64,000 bases of DNA from positions 1,304,501-1,368,500 of the forward strand of contig LSRY02000013.1 of NCBI GenBank assembly GCA_001643675.2, given 5' to 3'. A program made the translations under genes and the position numbers. The notes below the pieces were generated by a model, which was not told where the DNA came from, ran no database searches, and saw only the letters and a program-made list of their open reading frames with translations. Shown piece after piece: positions 48,604-60,706 of the stretch. Source of the DNA: Monocercomonoides exilis. Lineage: Eukaryota; Preaxostyla; Oxymonadida; Polymastigidae. The stretch's first letter is position 1; each line of letters begins with the position of its first letter.

Positions 48604-50224
48604 CAAAAATACAAGAGATAATAAAGTGCAAGAATGATCAGAAACAAGCAGATGAATCTTATTTGAAAAGATTTTTTTTCTGATGGCTTGTCGGATTGTC
48701 ATTTTATTTGATGATCCGTTCGGTGAAAGTGTTGACAATATGAAATAAGTCAAATTCAGCACCTGCTTTTTTGAGTTTTCCATTAAGAAAAGCACGCTGA
48801 AGGATGATGTGCTTGCCTGACTAGTAATTTTTCTAACAAATTTTTGCCTTCTGTTTTTAATTAAATGAAACATAACGATTTGAATATGTCTTTCTTACAT
48901 TTCATAGATTGTTTGTTTAACCTCACGGTTTTTATTTGGTTTATTTGTGTGGGTTTTTCCCCTTCATTTCGCACGTTCACCTACCAAGAGAAATTCATGT
49001 CATTGATATTGCTTATTCAATTCATATGCCTTTGTGATGTGTTACATTTATAGCTTTGTTTTGAGAGCTCTTCCATCAAACTTTTCAAAAAAAAATTATC
49101 AAGATCTCTGAAAATTTTGATGAAAAGAATATTGTTCTTATAGATAAATGATGTGCTCATTTCAAAAACAACAACCAAAACAACAAACAAAATAATGTTC
49201 TGTGTTTTGAAACAATAAGAAAAAAAATGATCCATAAACAAAGAAACAGCCCAATATGAAATTGAATTCTCTGATCCCTTCTTCTTCCAAATCTTTGAAA
49301 AAATATTTCAAAAGGAATCATAGAATAACTTTATCTTTCTTTTTGATTTTTGATTTTTCACTTCTTTTCTATCAAACAAGATTCCATTGACATTAATTCA
49401 CTAAAAAACTTCTTTCATAGCTTTTAATCTATCTACGCTGTTCGCATCATTAATAAAGTTCTATTAAAAATAACGCACATAATAATAAATTGCAATTTCT
49501 AATCATATTCAAAATAACAAATGTTAATTCATTTTCAGATGAAACTTAATTCAAAGCACTTCAAAAGTCATTTCATCGAATCACACTTAACCTTCCATCC
49601 TCATTTGACGTGAGTTGTGCATGTATAGCATCGCAATTCTTAATGATCAAAAAATACGAAAATTTGCATAAAAAACTGTTATAATGGTTGAAATGAAGAA
49701 AACAATATTTTTTGATGATTTTTTTCCAATTCAATCAAGTTTCTTTTTCATTGAATTTTCAACATAAGCTTATTTCTTATTTGTCCCATACCACAACCTT
49801 AAAAAAAAAATCAAACTTCGTACAAAGTTATGATATGAAAAATAATGACCCATTTGAAAATTTCCTTTTTTTATCTATAAAAATAACGGGAAATTTTTTA
49901 AAATAAAAAACAGTTTTAGTTCAATAAAATTTGGTTATTTTCACAAAAAATCATACAAAATAAGTTGTTATTAAAACCAAGCTTAACTAAATAATGATAT
50001 CAAACCGATCATTCTGAGAGCAATAACATTTTTTCTTTTTTGTTCTCAAATCAATCACAAAGTTAAAGAATGATTGAACCAAATTAAATTAAATGTTGAA
50101 TGAACATTTAATTCAATTTTTAATTTCTATATTAACAACTTTAATTACTCCTTCTTTCTTAAAAAACTATTTATAATGGTGAAAAATTTTTGACTTCAAG
50201 TATTCTCATTGAAAAATTATGCAC
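48604..50224. other. A+T-rich intergenic region
   Basis: No coding frame with biased codon use is seen in 1.6 kb of A+T-rich sequence with poly-A and poly-T runs. Confidence 0.5.
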
Positions 50225-50439
50225 TTAGGCCTTTGCGACAGACCGACATTTTTTCATCAGCTCGACAAGTCGACCGACATTACAGTCGGCTTGTATTTTA
50301 TTTTTTCATAAACGAAAAAACAAAAAATTTAAAAAAATTGCTTTTTTGTTTTCATAAAATTATATTTTTAATAAATTAAAAAAAAAAAATTCCACTAGAT
50401 TCGGACAAACAAATATTTAATTTATTGACATTTAAAAAT

Positions 50440-50535
50440 TTCAATGGGTTAACGACAGATCTTTGTCGAGATCAGTCTAACGACAAAGATCAGTCGGTCG
50501 AAAGATCAGTCGGTCGAAAAGATCAATCTGTCGAA
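50440..50535. repeat. Subterminal short tandem repeats (gatcagtcggtcgaaa)
   Basis: Four degenerate copies of a 16-17-base unit around agatcagtcggtcgaaa, 220 bases inside the left end of the candidate element. They share the cgaccgac core with the termini, a layout typical of subterminal transposase-binding repeats. Confidence 0.65.
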
Positions 50536-50964
50536 CGAATATTCTATTTAGAAATCGTTTTTTCTTTCAAAAATTGTTTTTTATTAATACTATTCAAAGA
50601 AAATAATTGTGAATAAGCATTTAAATATGACAGAGATAGAATTTGAGTTTTTGATATATTTTTCGATATTATCATCGTTTGATGAAACATTTTGTTTTAC
50701 ACTTTTTCTGTTTATGTATATTTATGTTCAAATATTTGCTGTCAATAAAAAAGAACTGAATTGAAATCCATAATTATGTTTTTTTAATTTTGTTTAAAAC
50801 ACAATACTCCTGGAAACCGCTGGAAAAGATATGTGGAAGGTTTAACTAATCACTTTGCTTTTAAATTTGAATACGAATGGCAGGACATTGAGATTTGACA
50901 AATTATCTATGCTTGTGAAGAAATTTTGATATTAATTGCGATAATAAGAATAATTTAATTACGA

Positions 50965-51234
50965 ATGCAAAAGGAAAAGAGACTCATTCAAATGGAAATT
51001 GCAAGAAGAATCGAATATATGAAGATAGTTACAATTCAAAAAAATTTCCGGAAGGAAGAAAAAGAAAAAGAATTTACTGAGATTTTGAAGAATGAAGATG
51101 AAAATACTTTGTCATATAAAGTCAAAAGAAGAATAGTGGTTCAGTTGAGCATTTTAATCATAGAAATCATTCGTTTGATGTCTTTAAAACATTTAATAGA
51201 TGCTTTGAAATGCTTTAAATTCAATGGGATATAA
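50965..51234 (+). CDS. Hypothetical 89-residue basic helical protein
   Basis: From a true ATG just after an in-frame TAA, the frame encodes a charged helical peptide: KRLIQMEIARRIEYMKIVTI, QKNFRKEEKEKEFTEIL and VVQLSILIIEIIRLMSL. The IQ..RR pattern is faintly like a calmodulin-binding helix. It ends at TAA 51232, after which the same frame reads PRDVDFFKKEHENNLTSN to TGA 51289. I do not recognise it. It sits inside the 50.2-55.6-kb candidate element. Confidence 0.35.
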   Translation: MQKEKRLIQMEIARRIEYMKIVTIQKNFRKEEKEKEFTEILKNEDENTLSYKVKRRIVVQLSILIIEIIRLMSLKHLIDALKCFKFNGI

Positions 51235-51388
51235 CCGCGGGATGTGGATTTTTTCAAAAAGGAACATGAAAACAATTTGACATCGAACCTTTCACACGCT
51301 CATTGAAATGGTTTTATACACGAAGATGTGAAGACGGATCACAAAAAAGGCTACCAGTGAAAAGAAGCCAGACCTTGTTTTATTCAGT

Positions 51389-54300
51389 ATGAATTGCTCA
51401 ATTTTCTTCTTCTTCTCTATTTATTTATTTATTAGCTCAGGATTGAAGCAAGAGAAATTCGGATCTGAGGCTTATCAATCTGCGTATCTGTGCAATTTTC
51501 ACTCTGCTGAATGCCTCACAAAAGGAGCAGAGATACGGGCTTCATTCCAAGTATCTCATTTCTCTCAATTTGTGGAAGCCATGCAAGGCTGTGCTATTTT
51601 ATAGAAGACAAATACCAGGAAGAATGAAAAGATGGTGTTTGATCTGACAATTTGGAGGGTTCTGTTTTCCTTGAAGATAAACAACGAGATAATGTAGCTG
51701 ATTCAGGAGGTGAAAGGGGTGCTGCTGAACTAACTGGGGAGCAAAGGCGATGAGCAGCAGATAAATAGTCACATTGATTTTTGTGGTTTGTATGAAAATA
51801 TCTTTGATCCAGTCGAGCTAGCTAAAACCACAAAGATGATTGTCCATTCGCACTTTTCACTGCAAATACGCATGTGGCTGTTAAATGATATTGTGAATCC
51901 TTCTCTTCTCTCTTCGTTGCCTGGGATTTGCACAAGTAAAATGACTAAAGAGCCTCCAAAAGATAGTGAGTCGCAACTATTTTTCAAAGCAAAGTTCATT
52001 AGCTGCCTCATCATGTTCCATTTGCACAAACGCATGACTTCAAAAGAGTCAGAAAGCATTTTGTTTAAGAATCAGATACAGGTTCTGAAGACGACTCTGC
52101 AGAAGACTGCAAAAAGGACAGCTTCTTGAACTGTGTCAACTTCTGTCTTTCATAGTTTGTCTGCTTCTTCATCTTCATCCTTATCTTTATCTTCTTCATT
52201 TTCTTCTTCTTCAAATACTTCAAATACTTCAAATTTTTCTATTTAAACATTTTCTCTCAAGCATTCAGCTTGAAACAAACTTCGCTTCTCATATTCAGAA
52301 CCTCGCCCATCATTTCTTTCTTTTCACTCACCGTTCTTCTCCTTCATTTTCTTCTTTCCTCCACAAAAAGCCTTCCTTGTCCTCATCTGAAAGTCCATCC
52401 AATAGAAGTCGACGAGTCGATAAGCTTCCACTCATAAACCATCACTTCGATGAACCAAATGGGAGAGATACAATGTTTGATCACTGCCTCTTACGATCCC
52501 ATTGCGAAAAGAGGGTCATTTTGCACACTGGAAGTGGTTGGACGAGTGAGGCAGTCAATAGGCGAAAGAGATTTATCGGTTAATGCATATAAAGATGGAG
52601 ACAAGAATGCAGAAAAGAAAAGCAGAAACATATATGCAAATACTGCAAATGCATATTATTTTGGAAAAAGTCGAAGAAGGCATTAAGATGAATGCAAATA
52701 GAAAAAGAAAAGAGAAAGAGAAAGAAAGAAAGAAAATTTCAAAGCGATGAAAGAGATTGATTGTTATGGAGAAAAAGCTGACGAAGAAAGAAAATAAGAC
52801 CGTGACTTGAAGCAAGGAACTGTTCGTGAGATGAGACATCGATCTCTCCAACAGTAATGCACAAAGCCATCAATCACCTATCATCTCCATCTTCAACATA
52901 TCCGTCTTTAACAAGCTCATTGTTATCAACTCCAGCTACGTGATAAATGTGTGGAACGCAGCGGAAAGGCAAGGGAGTTTCATAAAGTATTCCAGTGTTT
53001 GATTTCTATTCGATGTGTGTATCGATAAGAGAGAGAGAAGGGTTATTAGAAAAGTTTTCGATGGGATAGTGTTAATGACCAACTGTTACACTGGTGCAGC
53101 CTTGAGAGATGAACATTATATTTTTCATCCTGCGTTAGATATCCAGAAGGAAAATCATGTGATATAACGGTTCAAAACACAGAAAATATACATCTTTCTC
53201 TGGCAGCGCAAAATGCACTTCTGTGAAGATCCTAAGTTGCTGCTCAAGTCCCACATTGAGTTACAAATGAACCCATCTATCGATTCTGCGAAGTTTTGTT
53301 GCTTCCACGTGCATCATTTTGGAATCGTTGATTGCACACTATAGCTCTCAAGAGGGGGCACAGAGGGAGCACAGTCTGCATACACAAAAACTGATGTGCA
53401 AGCAGAATGAGAAAGGACAGAAAGCTCCTTCTCCTTTTGGAATAGACGGGATGCAGTTGGTTATACACAGTCAATTCATCCTTTTTCTTCTTCTGCCCCA
53501 ACCCTCTCGCTTGCAGTTGGATGTTTATTCGTTCAACCTGAGCTGCAAAGCGCATATTCTCTTCATCATCTCACATCGCAGGCACAAGGGACATAAAAAC
53601 TGATATATAATTCAAAACTTAATAAAAACCAACAATTCCATCGACAAACTGAGTGATTGTTATGTGGAACATAAACGGCGGTTGGAAAATAAATGTTTAA
53701 TCACATGATGAAAGCATCTTGAGAAGAAAGAAGATGTGAAGAAAGAAAATAAAAAATAGACAGAACAAAAGAAAATAAAGATTCATGAGTTTCCATGGGA
53801 AACCGAACAAAAGCAAAGGAGCGGAAGCAGATGAAGCAAATGAAGAGAGAAAGGGAACTAAGAAAACAAATGCGATCCATTGCTCAGCGGGAAAGGCCAA
53901 GAACATTCTTCAGTTTGAAGAAAACGAATACTGCAGAAAGAGGAGCCTTTCCAACTTGACGAACTCAATTCTTTGTTTTTGATGAAGTGCATCTCCTCTA
54001 TTTTTTTTACATTCCAGACAGCTGCTCGTTTGCAACATCAGACGGAAGGAAAAGTTCTTTTGAACACATTTCGAATTATATATGCTTCATCTGCATCATT
54101 TTCTGCGCTTTCATCCACAATGTTGCAATATGACTCGCTTCCTTTATCTTTTTCATCTTCTCTGACTTCAAAACAAATATTGATTCCACTGAACACAGGC
54201 ACATCCAAATTTCCATGCAAAAAAGGAACAAGATGCTTAACGACCTGCCTTTTTCTGCCTTCATTTTTTCTCTCGAAACGCCATCTTCACACGCTTTATG

Positions 54301-54730
54301 AATGGCCACCTCCCGCTTTTGTTATTCTCTCAATCACTGATGTTAACAGGCCTCGGAATTCGACTGAAAGGAAAAGGAGAATTAATTGTTCTGTTCGGAT
54401 TTCCCTTTTCTGCATGCATCAGAGAAAACGACCTAGCTGAAGAAGGTTCTCTATAGGAAGCACAGACCAGAGGTGCGAAAAAAACATCTGCATCACGAAA
54501 AAGTCCTCTCATCACCAATATGCTAAATCTTCTTTGTATTGTCATGCCACGCAGAATTCTCCTCGTTCCTGTGCGCACTCGCTGCCCCCTTCAACTGCTG
54601 TCTCTTCATATCGAATTTCACTTCCTGTGCCCTATCTTCACAAGAAATCTTTGCTTTTGCTGACTCTCCGCACTTCAAAGTGCAATCTGATGCTGTTTGA
54701 AGCAGTTGAGCTGCTGAACTGCTGAACTTG
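51389..54730. pseudogene. Decayed beta-helix gene debris
   Basis: The base composition rises above that of the flanks and short protein-like pieces appear in changing frames. Examples are NISVFNKLIVINSSYVIN near 52880 on the plus strand and Ser/Cys-rich pieces at 52380-52580, 53320-53600 and 53970-54440. None keeps a frame beyond about 150 codons. Strand and exact limits cannot be fixed. The relation to beta-helix genes is inferred from composition. Confidence 0.35.
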
Positions 54731-55990
54731 AACGCTTCTTCGCGTCAGGCAATACAACAGTCCTGCTCTTTTCTCACCTTGTGACTCGATCCCCTATCTG
54801 CTCACCTCTTTTGTTGCTTCGTTTGCTTTCATCTTGAATTAATCGTTGAGGTGATAACATCCGTTTGTCGCTCCAACATCTTTTCCTGCAACAAATGCAA
54901 TCCAGCTATGTAATTCTGTCTTCTTTATTAAAAAAAAGCCGAACCTTTTTCATCAATCCAGCAATTTCCTATCAACTTCCAATTGCCTTTGCCACGAACA
55001 AATACAGTTTCATTGTCAAAAGCAAAATTCCTTCAATTTGTTGGTCCCCATATAGGTCATTTAATGCATCGGAAGTTCAGGAACAGATTTCACTAAACGC
55101 GTTAACACAGCACTGCTGTATAATCCTTCGTTTTTTTTCCAAATAAACTGAGCTGAATCCGAATTCACTCAAAGATATAATTATTGTTTTTGAATTTGAA
55201 TTTGAATTTTGTTTTGTAAAAAGTGATTTTTGTGAATTATTGTTTCATTTTCCAAAGTTGACGTCAGAATTGCTTTCCAAATTTTGTAACGATATGAAAA
55301 TAGTTTGATGACGTTTCAGAGAAAAGACGTTCTTGAAAAAGATAAACTTTATTTCTCGTTCAAGAAAAATGAATATTAAATGATGATTCCATTCAAAATA
55401 AGGCAAAGCGATTCGTCTAAAATGCAAGTTTGTTAATATTCATTGATATTCACAAACAATAACTTATTAAGAAAAAATGCAAGAGAAATTAAAATGAATA
55501 TTTAAAAAAATATTTGCAATTTAACAAATAAAATAAATAAATAATCATTTAAAAAAAAAAAAAAAAAAAAAAAAAACATTCGACACAGGCTGAGTTTTTC
55601 GACCGACACAATTTGCAAAAACTTTCATTGTCGCAAAGGCCTAATAAAAAGTTTTAGAATTTATTGACAATAATGAAATATATTGAAAACAATCAAAACA
55701 TGGATGATAATAGAAAATTCATGGCATAAGCATATAATAAGCATACCAAATATTTTTGAATCTTTCAATCATTTTCGCAATCCATTGCCTATTAGGTTTA
55801 AGAATATTATGTTCTATGTCTGCGCTTCACATCCTCTGGACAAAATTTAAAATATAATTATTTCTTATAATCACATTAAAAATGGGTTAGATCACAAAAT
55901 TTTTGTCGATCAAAAATTTTTTGTCTTGGAAAAAACCATTCAAAAAGGAACGCCATGCGATGTATGAAACATTTTCATCTGAAGAATCAT
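54731..55990. other. Intergenic region, mostly A+T-rich
   Basis: Apart from the element end at 55629-55644 and the 26-base A run at about 55551-55576, no feature is supported. Confidence 0.45.
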
Positions 55991-56022
55991 CTTAGAAATG
56001 GATACAACAATTTTTACCGAAG

Positions 56023-56860
56023 GTGTTTTCAGTTTGCCAACACTGCAAAAAAGTCAAATATATCTGTAAAGGAAGGGGACATTCTAGATTCTTGAAGTGT
56101 CCAAAGTGCAAGAATAGTGTTTCCTGTTTCAAAAATTCGATTTTGGAATCTTCAAAATTACCTATTTCCACTGTGATGATGATTCTTTTGATTTTTTGGC
56201 TGGAAATTAAAGATTGGCAAATTGGCATGATGCTTAACATATCTCAAATGACGATTGGATACTGGACAAGAGTTGCAAGGTCGACTGCGTTAAATTACTT
56301 AAATTACAGAAATGAAAAAATTGGAGGGGCTGGAAAAACTGTGGAAATTGATCAAGCCGCATGGAGGAGACGGAACTACAAAAAAAGTTTTAACATCGAA
56401 TATTTATTTTGTAAACATTTATATTAATTTATTTGCCTTGAATTAAACTATTTTTTGAATTAGGAAAGCAGAAAAAATTGATGTGGATATTTGGAGCTGT
56501 CAAACAAAAAGGTGAAGAAGAATTAGGAAAAAAATTTGTGGTCATTGTGCTTAATCGGAAAAAAGAGACATTAATCCCAGTAATTATAAACTGAATCACA
56601 GAAGGATCAACAATAATCAGGGACGAGTGGAAAGCTTACACTTGCTTTGGAGAAATTGGTCACACCCACCAAACCGTCTGTCACAAATGTCACTACGTCG
56701 ATCCTATTTCGAAAGCCAATACGAACACTATCGAAGGAATGTGGGTGCTTTGCGATCTATTTTTTCTAGATATGGAGCGAGAGAGCGATTTATTCCTGGA
56801 GTGCTTGCGACATTCATTGTAAAAAGATCAGGTTTTCTTTCCTACGGAGAATTCATAGAA
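56023..56860 (+). pseudogene. Merlin/IS1016-like (ISXO2-type) transposase, spliced and broken
   Basis: Exon 1 (to 56386) has a zinc ribbon CQHCKK...CPKCKN, then helices WLEIKDWQIGMMLNISQMTI and the first catalytic acid in GKTVEIDQAAWRRRNYKK. An intron at 56387-56463 is removed to give RRNYKKRKQKKLMWIFGAV, the expected Merlin sequence. Exon 2 has TEGSTIIRDEWKAYTCF with the second acid (RDEW) and the ANTNTIEGMW box with the final Glu. Two lesions are seen: TGA at 56592 just before ITEGST and a one-base frameshift near 56745, after which the other frame continues SRYGARERFIPGVLATFIVK. The 5' start is not clear. Such enzymes mobilise short elements by cut-and-paste. The gene is inactive as it stands. 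Confidence 0.75.
56387..56463 (+). other. Intron in the Merlin-like transposase gene (77 bases)
   Basis: Starts GTTTTAACATC and ends TTGAATTAG. Removing it restores the conserved segment after the first catalytic acid with an Arg codon spanning the junction. Confidence 0.75.
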
Positions 56861-56870
56861 AAAGTTAGTC

Positions 56871-58573
56871 GGGGAGGAAACCTGGGCCGGGGAGGAAATC
56901 CGGGCCGGGGAGGAAATCCGTGCCATTTTTGATCAAAAAATATAAAAAAAGTTTCGGATCAAAATGTTAAAAACAAAACCCTCCTTGACGCACGTCAACG
57001 CAACGAGTGATATTAGATCACTGGGAGATCCACACATTAAAGCCTTGTACGTTCACGATATTTTTGAGTATTCTGAAAGACAAATTGATGAAAGCGGCTT
57101 GTTTAAAAGATCTTCACTACAGCGAGCTATCAAAGCAAGGGGCATTGGCAGTAGCATTGTGAAATGTGGTAGGCCCACATTATTTAACGAAGCTGAGGAG
57201 TTGGAAATGAAACAGTTATTTCTTGATGGAAAAAAATTGGAAAATGTCCAACTAAAAAATACATAACTCAAACGGTTTGTTATGGATATGTTTATATGTT
57301 TATTTAATTTTTTTTTATTTACTGAAAAATGAAATGTTGCAAAAGAAAATGAATGAAGGAGAAGAATGCAAATCAGTGGACAAGCAATGGACGGAACGGT
57401 TTTCAGAAAGACATCCAGAAATAGTGTTTGCAAAGCCAAAAGCTCTTCCAATCGGAAGGGTTGCTCATTCTCGCCGAAAAGTTTTTATACCTTTTTTCGA
57501 TTTATACGAATCGTGTCTTAACGAGGAAAAACCGATTCCTCAATTGTTATTCAATATCGATGAAACCTCAACCTTTTTTCATAAAAGAAAAAATGATCTA
57601 GTCGCTTCATCTTCATCCTCGCCTTCAGTGATAACACCAGAAACATCTCTTCCAACTGCAACTTCAATCGTCTTCATGTGCAGCTCAGATGGCTGCAGAT
57701 AGTTAACTCCCATTATCATTCCTAATAAAACTTTGCCGGATGAGTGCAAGATGGATACAACTTCACTAGAAGTTTTTAACACCTCTTGAAAACTGGACAT
57801 ATCACATCACAGTTGTTCTTTGAATTATTCGGACTCTGTTTTCTACCAGAAATTATCAAAAAAAGGATAGCCATTGGCGAGAAATACAGGCATGCAGCAT
57901 TGGTTATGGACGGCGGTGTTGGACATTTCACGGAAGAAATGAAAAGACTCTGCAAATATTATCTTGTGGATTTAATTAAACTGCCATCTTACTTGTCGCA
58001 TATCATTCAACAGAATAATCAGTTCATTTTTATCAATATGAAAAGAGTGTTTTCCAGAGCAACAGAAAGTGGACCGACAAAGACAGGCTCACAGAAAAGA
58101 GACGTTTTTGCAACAATACTTCGAGATGGGTTGGCAGCTGCTAGCTATCCCAGCACAATAATCTCATCGTGGAAAGTTACTGGGCTCTGGCCTTTAGATA
58201 AATCTGTTGTTCTCAAGCATTTACCGGAAAATCCACCATCTTGGGCCGAGAATTCTGTGGAACCAACAAAAGCACCTGAAGGAAGTAATTTCGGAGCGAT
58301 TATAAGGCTGCTGATTCTGATTCTTCTCTTTTAACTTAATGTTTCTTTTTTTTATTTTGCAATTGACTTTTTAATTATTTTTTTTTTATTTTCTGTCGAT
58401 AATTATTCAAAATTTACGAAATTAATTATAAAAAATAATTTTCGGAATGTTTAATCCATTTTTTTATTTTGAATAAACAAGGAATTCTTGTTTTTGATTA
58501 ATCATTAATTAATATTCTAAATTTTTATTCTGATCACTGGCCCGGATTTCCTCCCCGGACCGGGTTTCCTCCC
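56871..58573 (+). mobile_element. Pogo-like DNA transposon with 18-bp iterated ends
   Basis: The left end has three tandem 18-base units close to GGGGAGGAAATCCGGGCC (56871-56924). The right end has two inverted units (58539-58573). The transposase pseudogene fills the interior. The element starts about 10 bases after the Merlin-like coding end, so one may have inserted into the other. Confidence 0.8.
56964..58334 (+). pseudogene. Pogo-like (DDE_1) transposase pseudogene
   Basis: The first exon (56964 to about 57265) has a helix-turn-helix region (FKRSSLQRAIKARGIGSSIV). After an A+T-rich intron-like gap, the DDE domain follows: first Asp in LLFNIDETSTF, second in ALVMDGGVGHF. The third box reads LSHIIQQNNQFIFINMKR where the second copy at 63 kb has ILQPNDQYIFASMKR, so the third catalytic Asp is Asn. 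Lesions: TAG at 57700 where the sibling copy has Tyr (DGCRYLTP), and a one-base deletion near 57785 creating TGA. A frame change near 58300 alters the C-terminus. GLWPLDKSVV and NPPSWAENSVEP are shared with the sibling. The enzyme cannot be active. Confidence 0.8.
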
Positions 58574-58595
58574 TTACAAAATAGAACTGAATTCA

Positions 58596-58672
58596 TTTGA
58601 CTGCGTCAAGTGGCATTAGATCGGTCAACATCCACTAAGATCGATCTAATGCCATTGAGACGCAGTCTAATT
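58596..58672. repeat. Imperfect inverted repeat (hairpin), 26-base arms
   Basis: gactgcgtcaa...gcattagatcg on one side pairs with cgatctaatgc...gacgcagtc on the other, around a loop of about 17 bases. It is followed by the short palindrome gatgtgactcagtcacatc. Confidence 0.75.
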
Positions 58673-59509
58673 AGATGTGACTCAGTCACATCCGATGCTT
58701 TCAATTCTGGGTGTCCTGATCAGAAAATTATAATAAAAAAAATTAAAAAAATATTAATAATTTTCTTTTTATTTTTTATCATTTTGATCGAATTTAAAGA
58801 TTTTTCCTTCTTAAAAATTTTTTATTTAGTAAGTTTATTAAAATTATTGATATTTTTCGGAAAACATTGGTAATTCTAATTGTTTTTGTTTGATAATAAT
58901 TATTGGTGATTTATTATAATGATACGAGTAAATTTCATTTCATTTTTCAATATTTAGAACAAGTTTCATTTGTTTTTAACATTTCTCAATAATTTTCAGA
59001 AAAAAGAAAAAATACAAAAAAAGAAGCTTTTGAATCATATTTTTTTTTCATTTTTTATTCGAAATGAAAAAACATCAAACGATGATTGATTAATAAACAC
59101 ACTACAGTTAAGAAAACACAAAAAAGTTTAATTTTTCATAAATATTAAAAATTAACAAAAAAAAAGATTTAAAAATGTTTGTTGTATAAAATATAAACAA
59201 ATTTGGTTCAATTTCAACAATAAAAGTTAACAACTGAGCCACAATTGCGAAATTTTGAAGTTTTAAAAAACCAGAATCAAACAAAGTGAACGACAAAAAA
59301 ATAGTTAAATACAAAAAATACATAATTTGATAAACAACATATCAATAAATAAAAATCAACATGATTTTACAGGTCAAAATATAAACAAAACAATAAAATG
59401 TTCGATTAAAATTTGTGATCATAAAAATTGCAATTTCGCCCTTATTGAGATTGAGGGAAATTCGATTAAAAATAGAGAAATTCGATAAACAAGACAAAAA
59501 TCGATTTGA

Positions 59510-59550
59510 CTGAGTCACATTTTCGCGACTCAGTCAAATCAATCAAGTTC
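59510..59550. repeat. Perfect inverted repeat, 14-base arms
   Basis: gatttgactgagtc and gactcagtcaaatc are separated by about ten bases. Confidence 0.8.
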
Positions 59551-60706
59551 TACTAGAACTAAAACGAAATTATTAAGTAATGCGGTATTAGCTTCGACTA
59601 AGACCAAAAAGTGGTTTATAAAACCAAAAAGTGAGACTCAAAACCGTTTTGATTGAGTCAAGACCAATTGATTCATTTCTGGGTGCATGATCAATAGAAA
59701 GTTACAAAAAATAAGTTGTTCATATCTTTCATTATTTAAAGAATAAATAATTAATTTTTCAGATAAATTATTATGTGAATGTTTTTTATAGAAAAAATTG
59801 AAGTTTTTATGTTTTAACTATTTCAAAATTCGATATTCAACTTTATTTTTGAAAGAACAGAATGAACTTAAATAATAACCAGCACGTTTCATTCCTTTGA
59901 CAATTTTTTTTTAATTCGATGTGTTCAAAATCAATGAACATGGAAATAAAAGAAATCCTAAACAGCTATTAAAAAATTCGAAAACAATAAATTCAAATAA
60001 AGAATATAGCATTAAGTTCAAAGTTATCACAATTAATAAATATCAAAATCGTGACAGTCCTTTTTTAATGTAAAAATTCGCTTAAGTTTTAAAAAAAGCC
60101 AAATAAAAATAAACAAACAACAAAAAAATTCATAAAAACAAAAATTAATTGCCAATCAAAGCATTGTAGAATTAATATTATAAAAATAACTATAAGAATG
60201 ATTGTTTGCATGCATTATATGTTGCATTGAGTGTGTAACAACAGAAAAAACCAAAAGCTAAATATTCAACACATTGCACGTGAACATAAAAAAACTCATT
60301 GTAAACATATTTAAAATATCATTATTATAAACACATCAAAAAGTTGCAAAAAACAAACTGCTCCGTTACGGAAAACACTAAAAACTTCAAAAAATTATGA
60401 TCAAAATTGATATATAATTTTTGAATTTTTGATCACAAAAAAGATTGAGGGAAAACCGAATTGATTGAGTCAAAACCAATAAAACAAACAAATAACGTTT
60501 TAACTTTGTCAATTCAAATTGAGCCGCTCAATTCGTTTAAGGTCTACTAGAACTTATGCGATTTGAACTGGTCATATATTATTTGCCTTTGCTAAAGCAG
60601 ATAAGTTAAATATAATGCAAATTAGATCGAGACAAATCGATTTGATTGAGTCAATGCAAATTACTATAATTGTGGGTGGGAATATGATCGATAATAATTG
60701 TTATTA

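Larger units (their letters stand above)
50225..55644. mobile_element. Candidate 5.4-kb element with perfect 16-bp inverted ends
   Basis: TTAGGCCTTTGCGACA at 50225-50240 is matched by its exact reverse complement at 55629-55644. Both ends are followed inward by gaccgac or gtcggtc motifs. No transposase is recognised inside. The interior holds a small open frame (50965-51234), beta-helix gene debris and a poly-A run just inside the right end (55551-55576). It may be a non-autonomous element or a transposon that captured flanking DNA. Confidence 0.5.
58574..60706. other. Non-coding repeat-rich interval between two transposon genes
   Basis: Over 2 kb of A+T-rich sequence with no gene. It contains several hairpins and many copies of a tgactgagtcaa motif. 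Three end-like marks close to tctgggtg..tgatca lie at 58709, 59677 and 60673, suggesting nested or tandem non-autonomous elements of the transposon at 60.7 kb. Confidence 0.5.

Noticed and set aside
56000-58600. Bacterial insertion sequences or contamination
   Set aside because: The transposase genes have introns, eukaryotic-type ends and A+T-rich flanks like the rest of the window.
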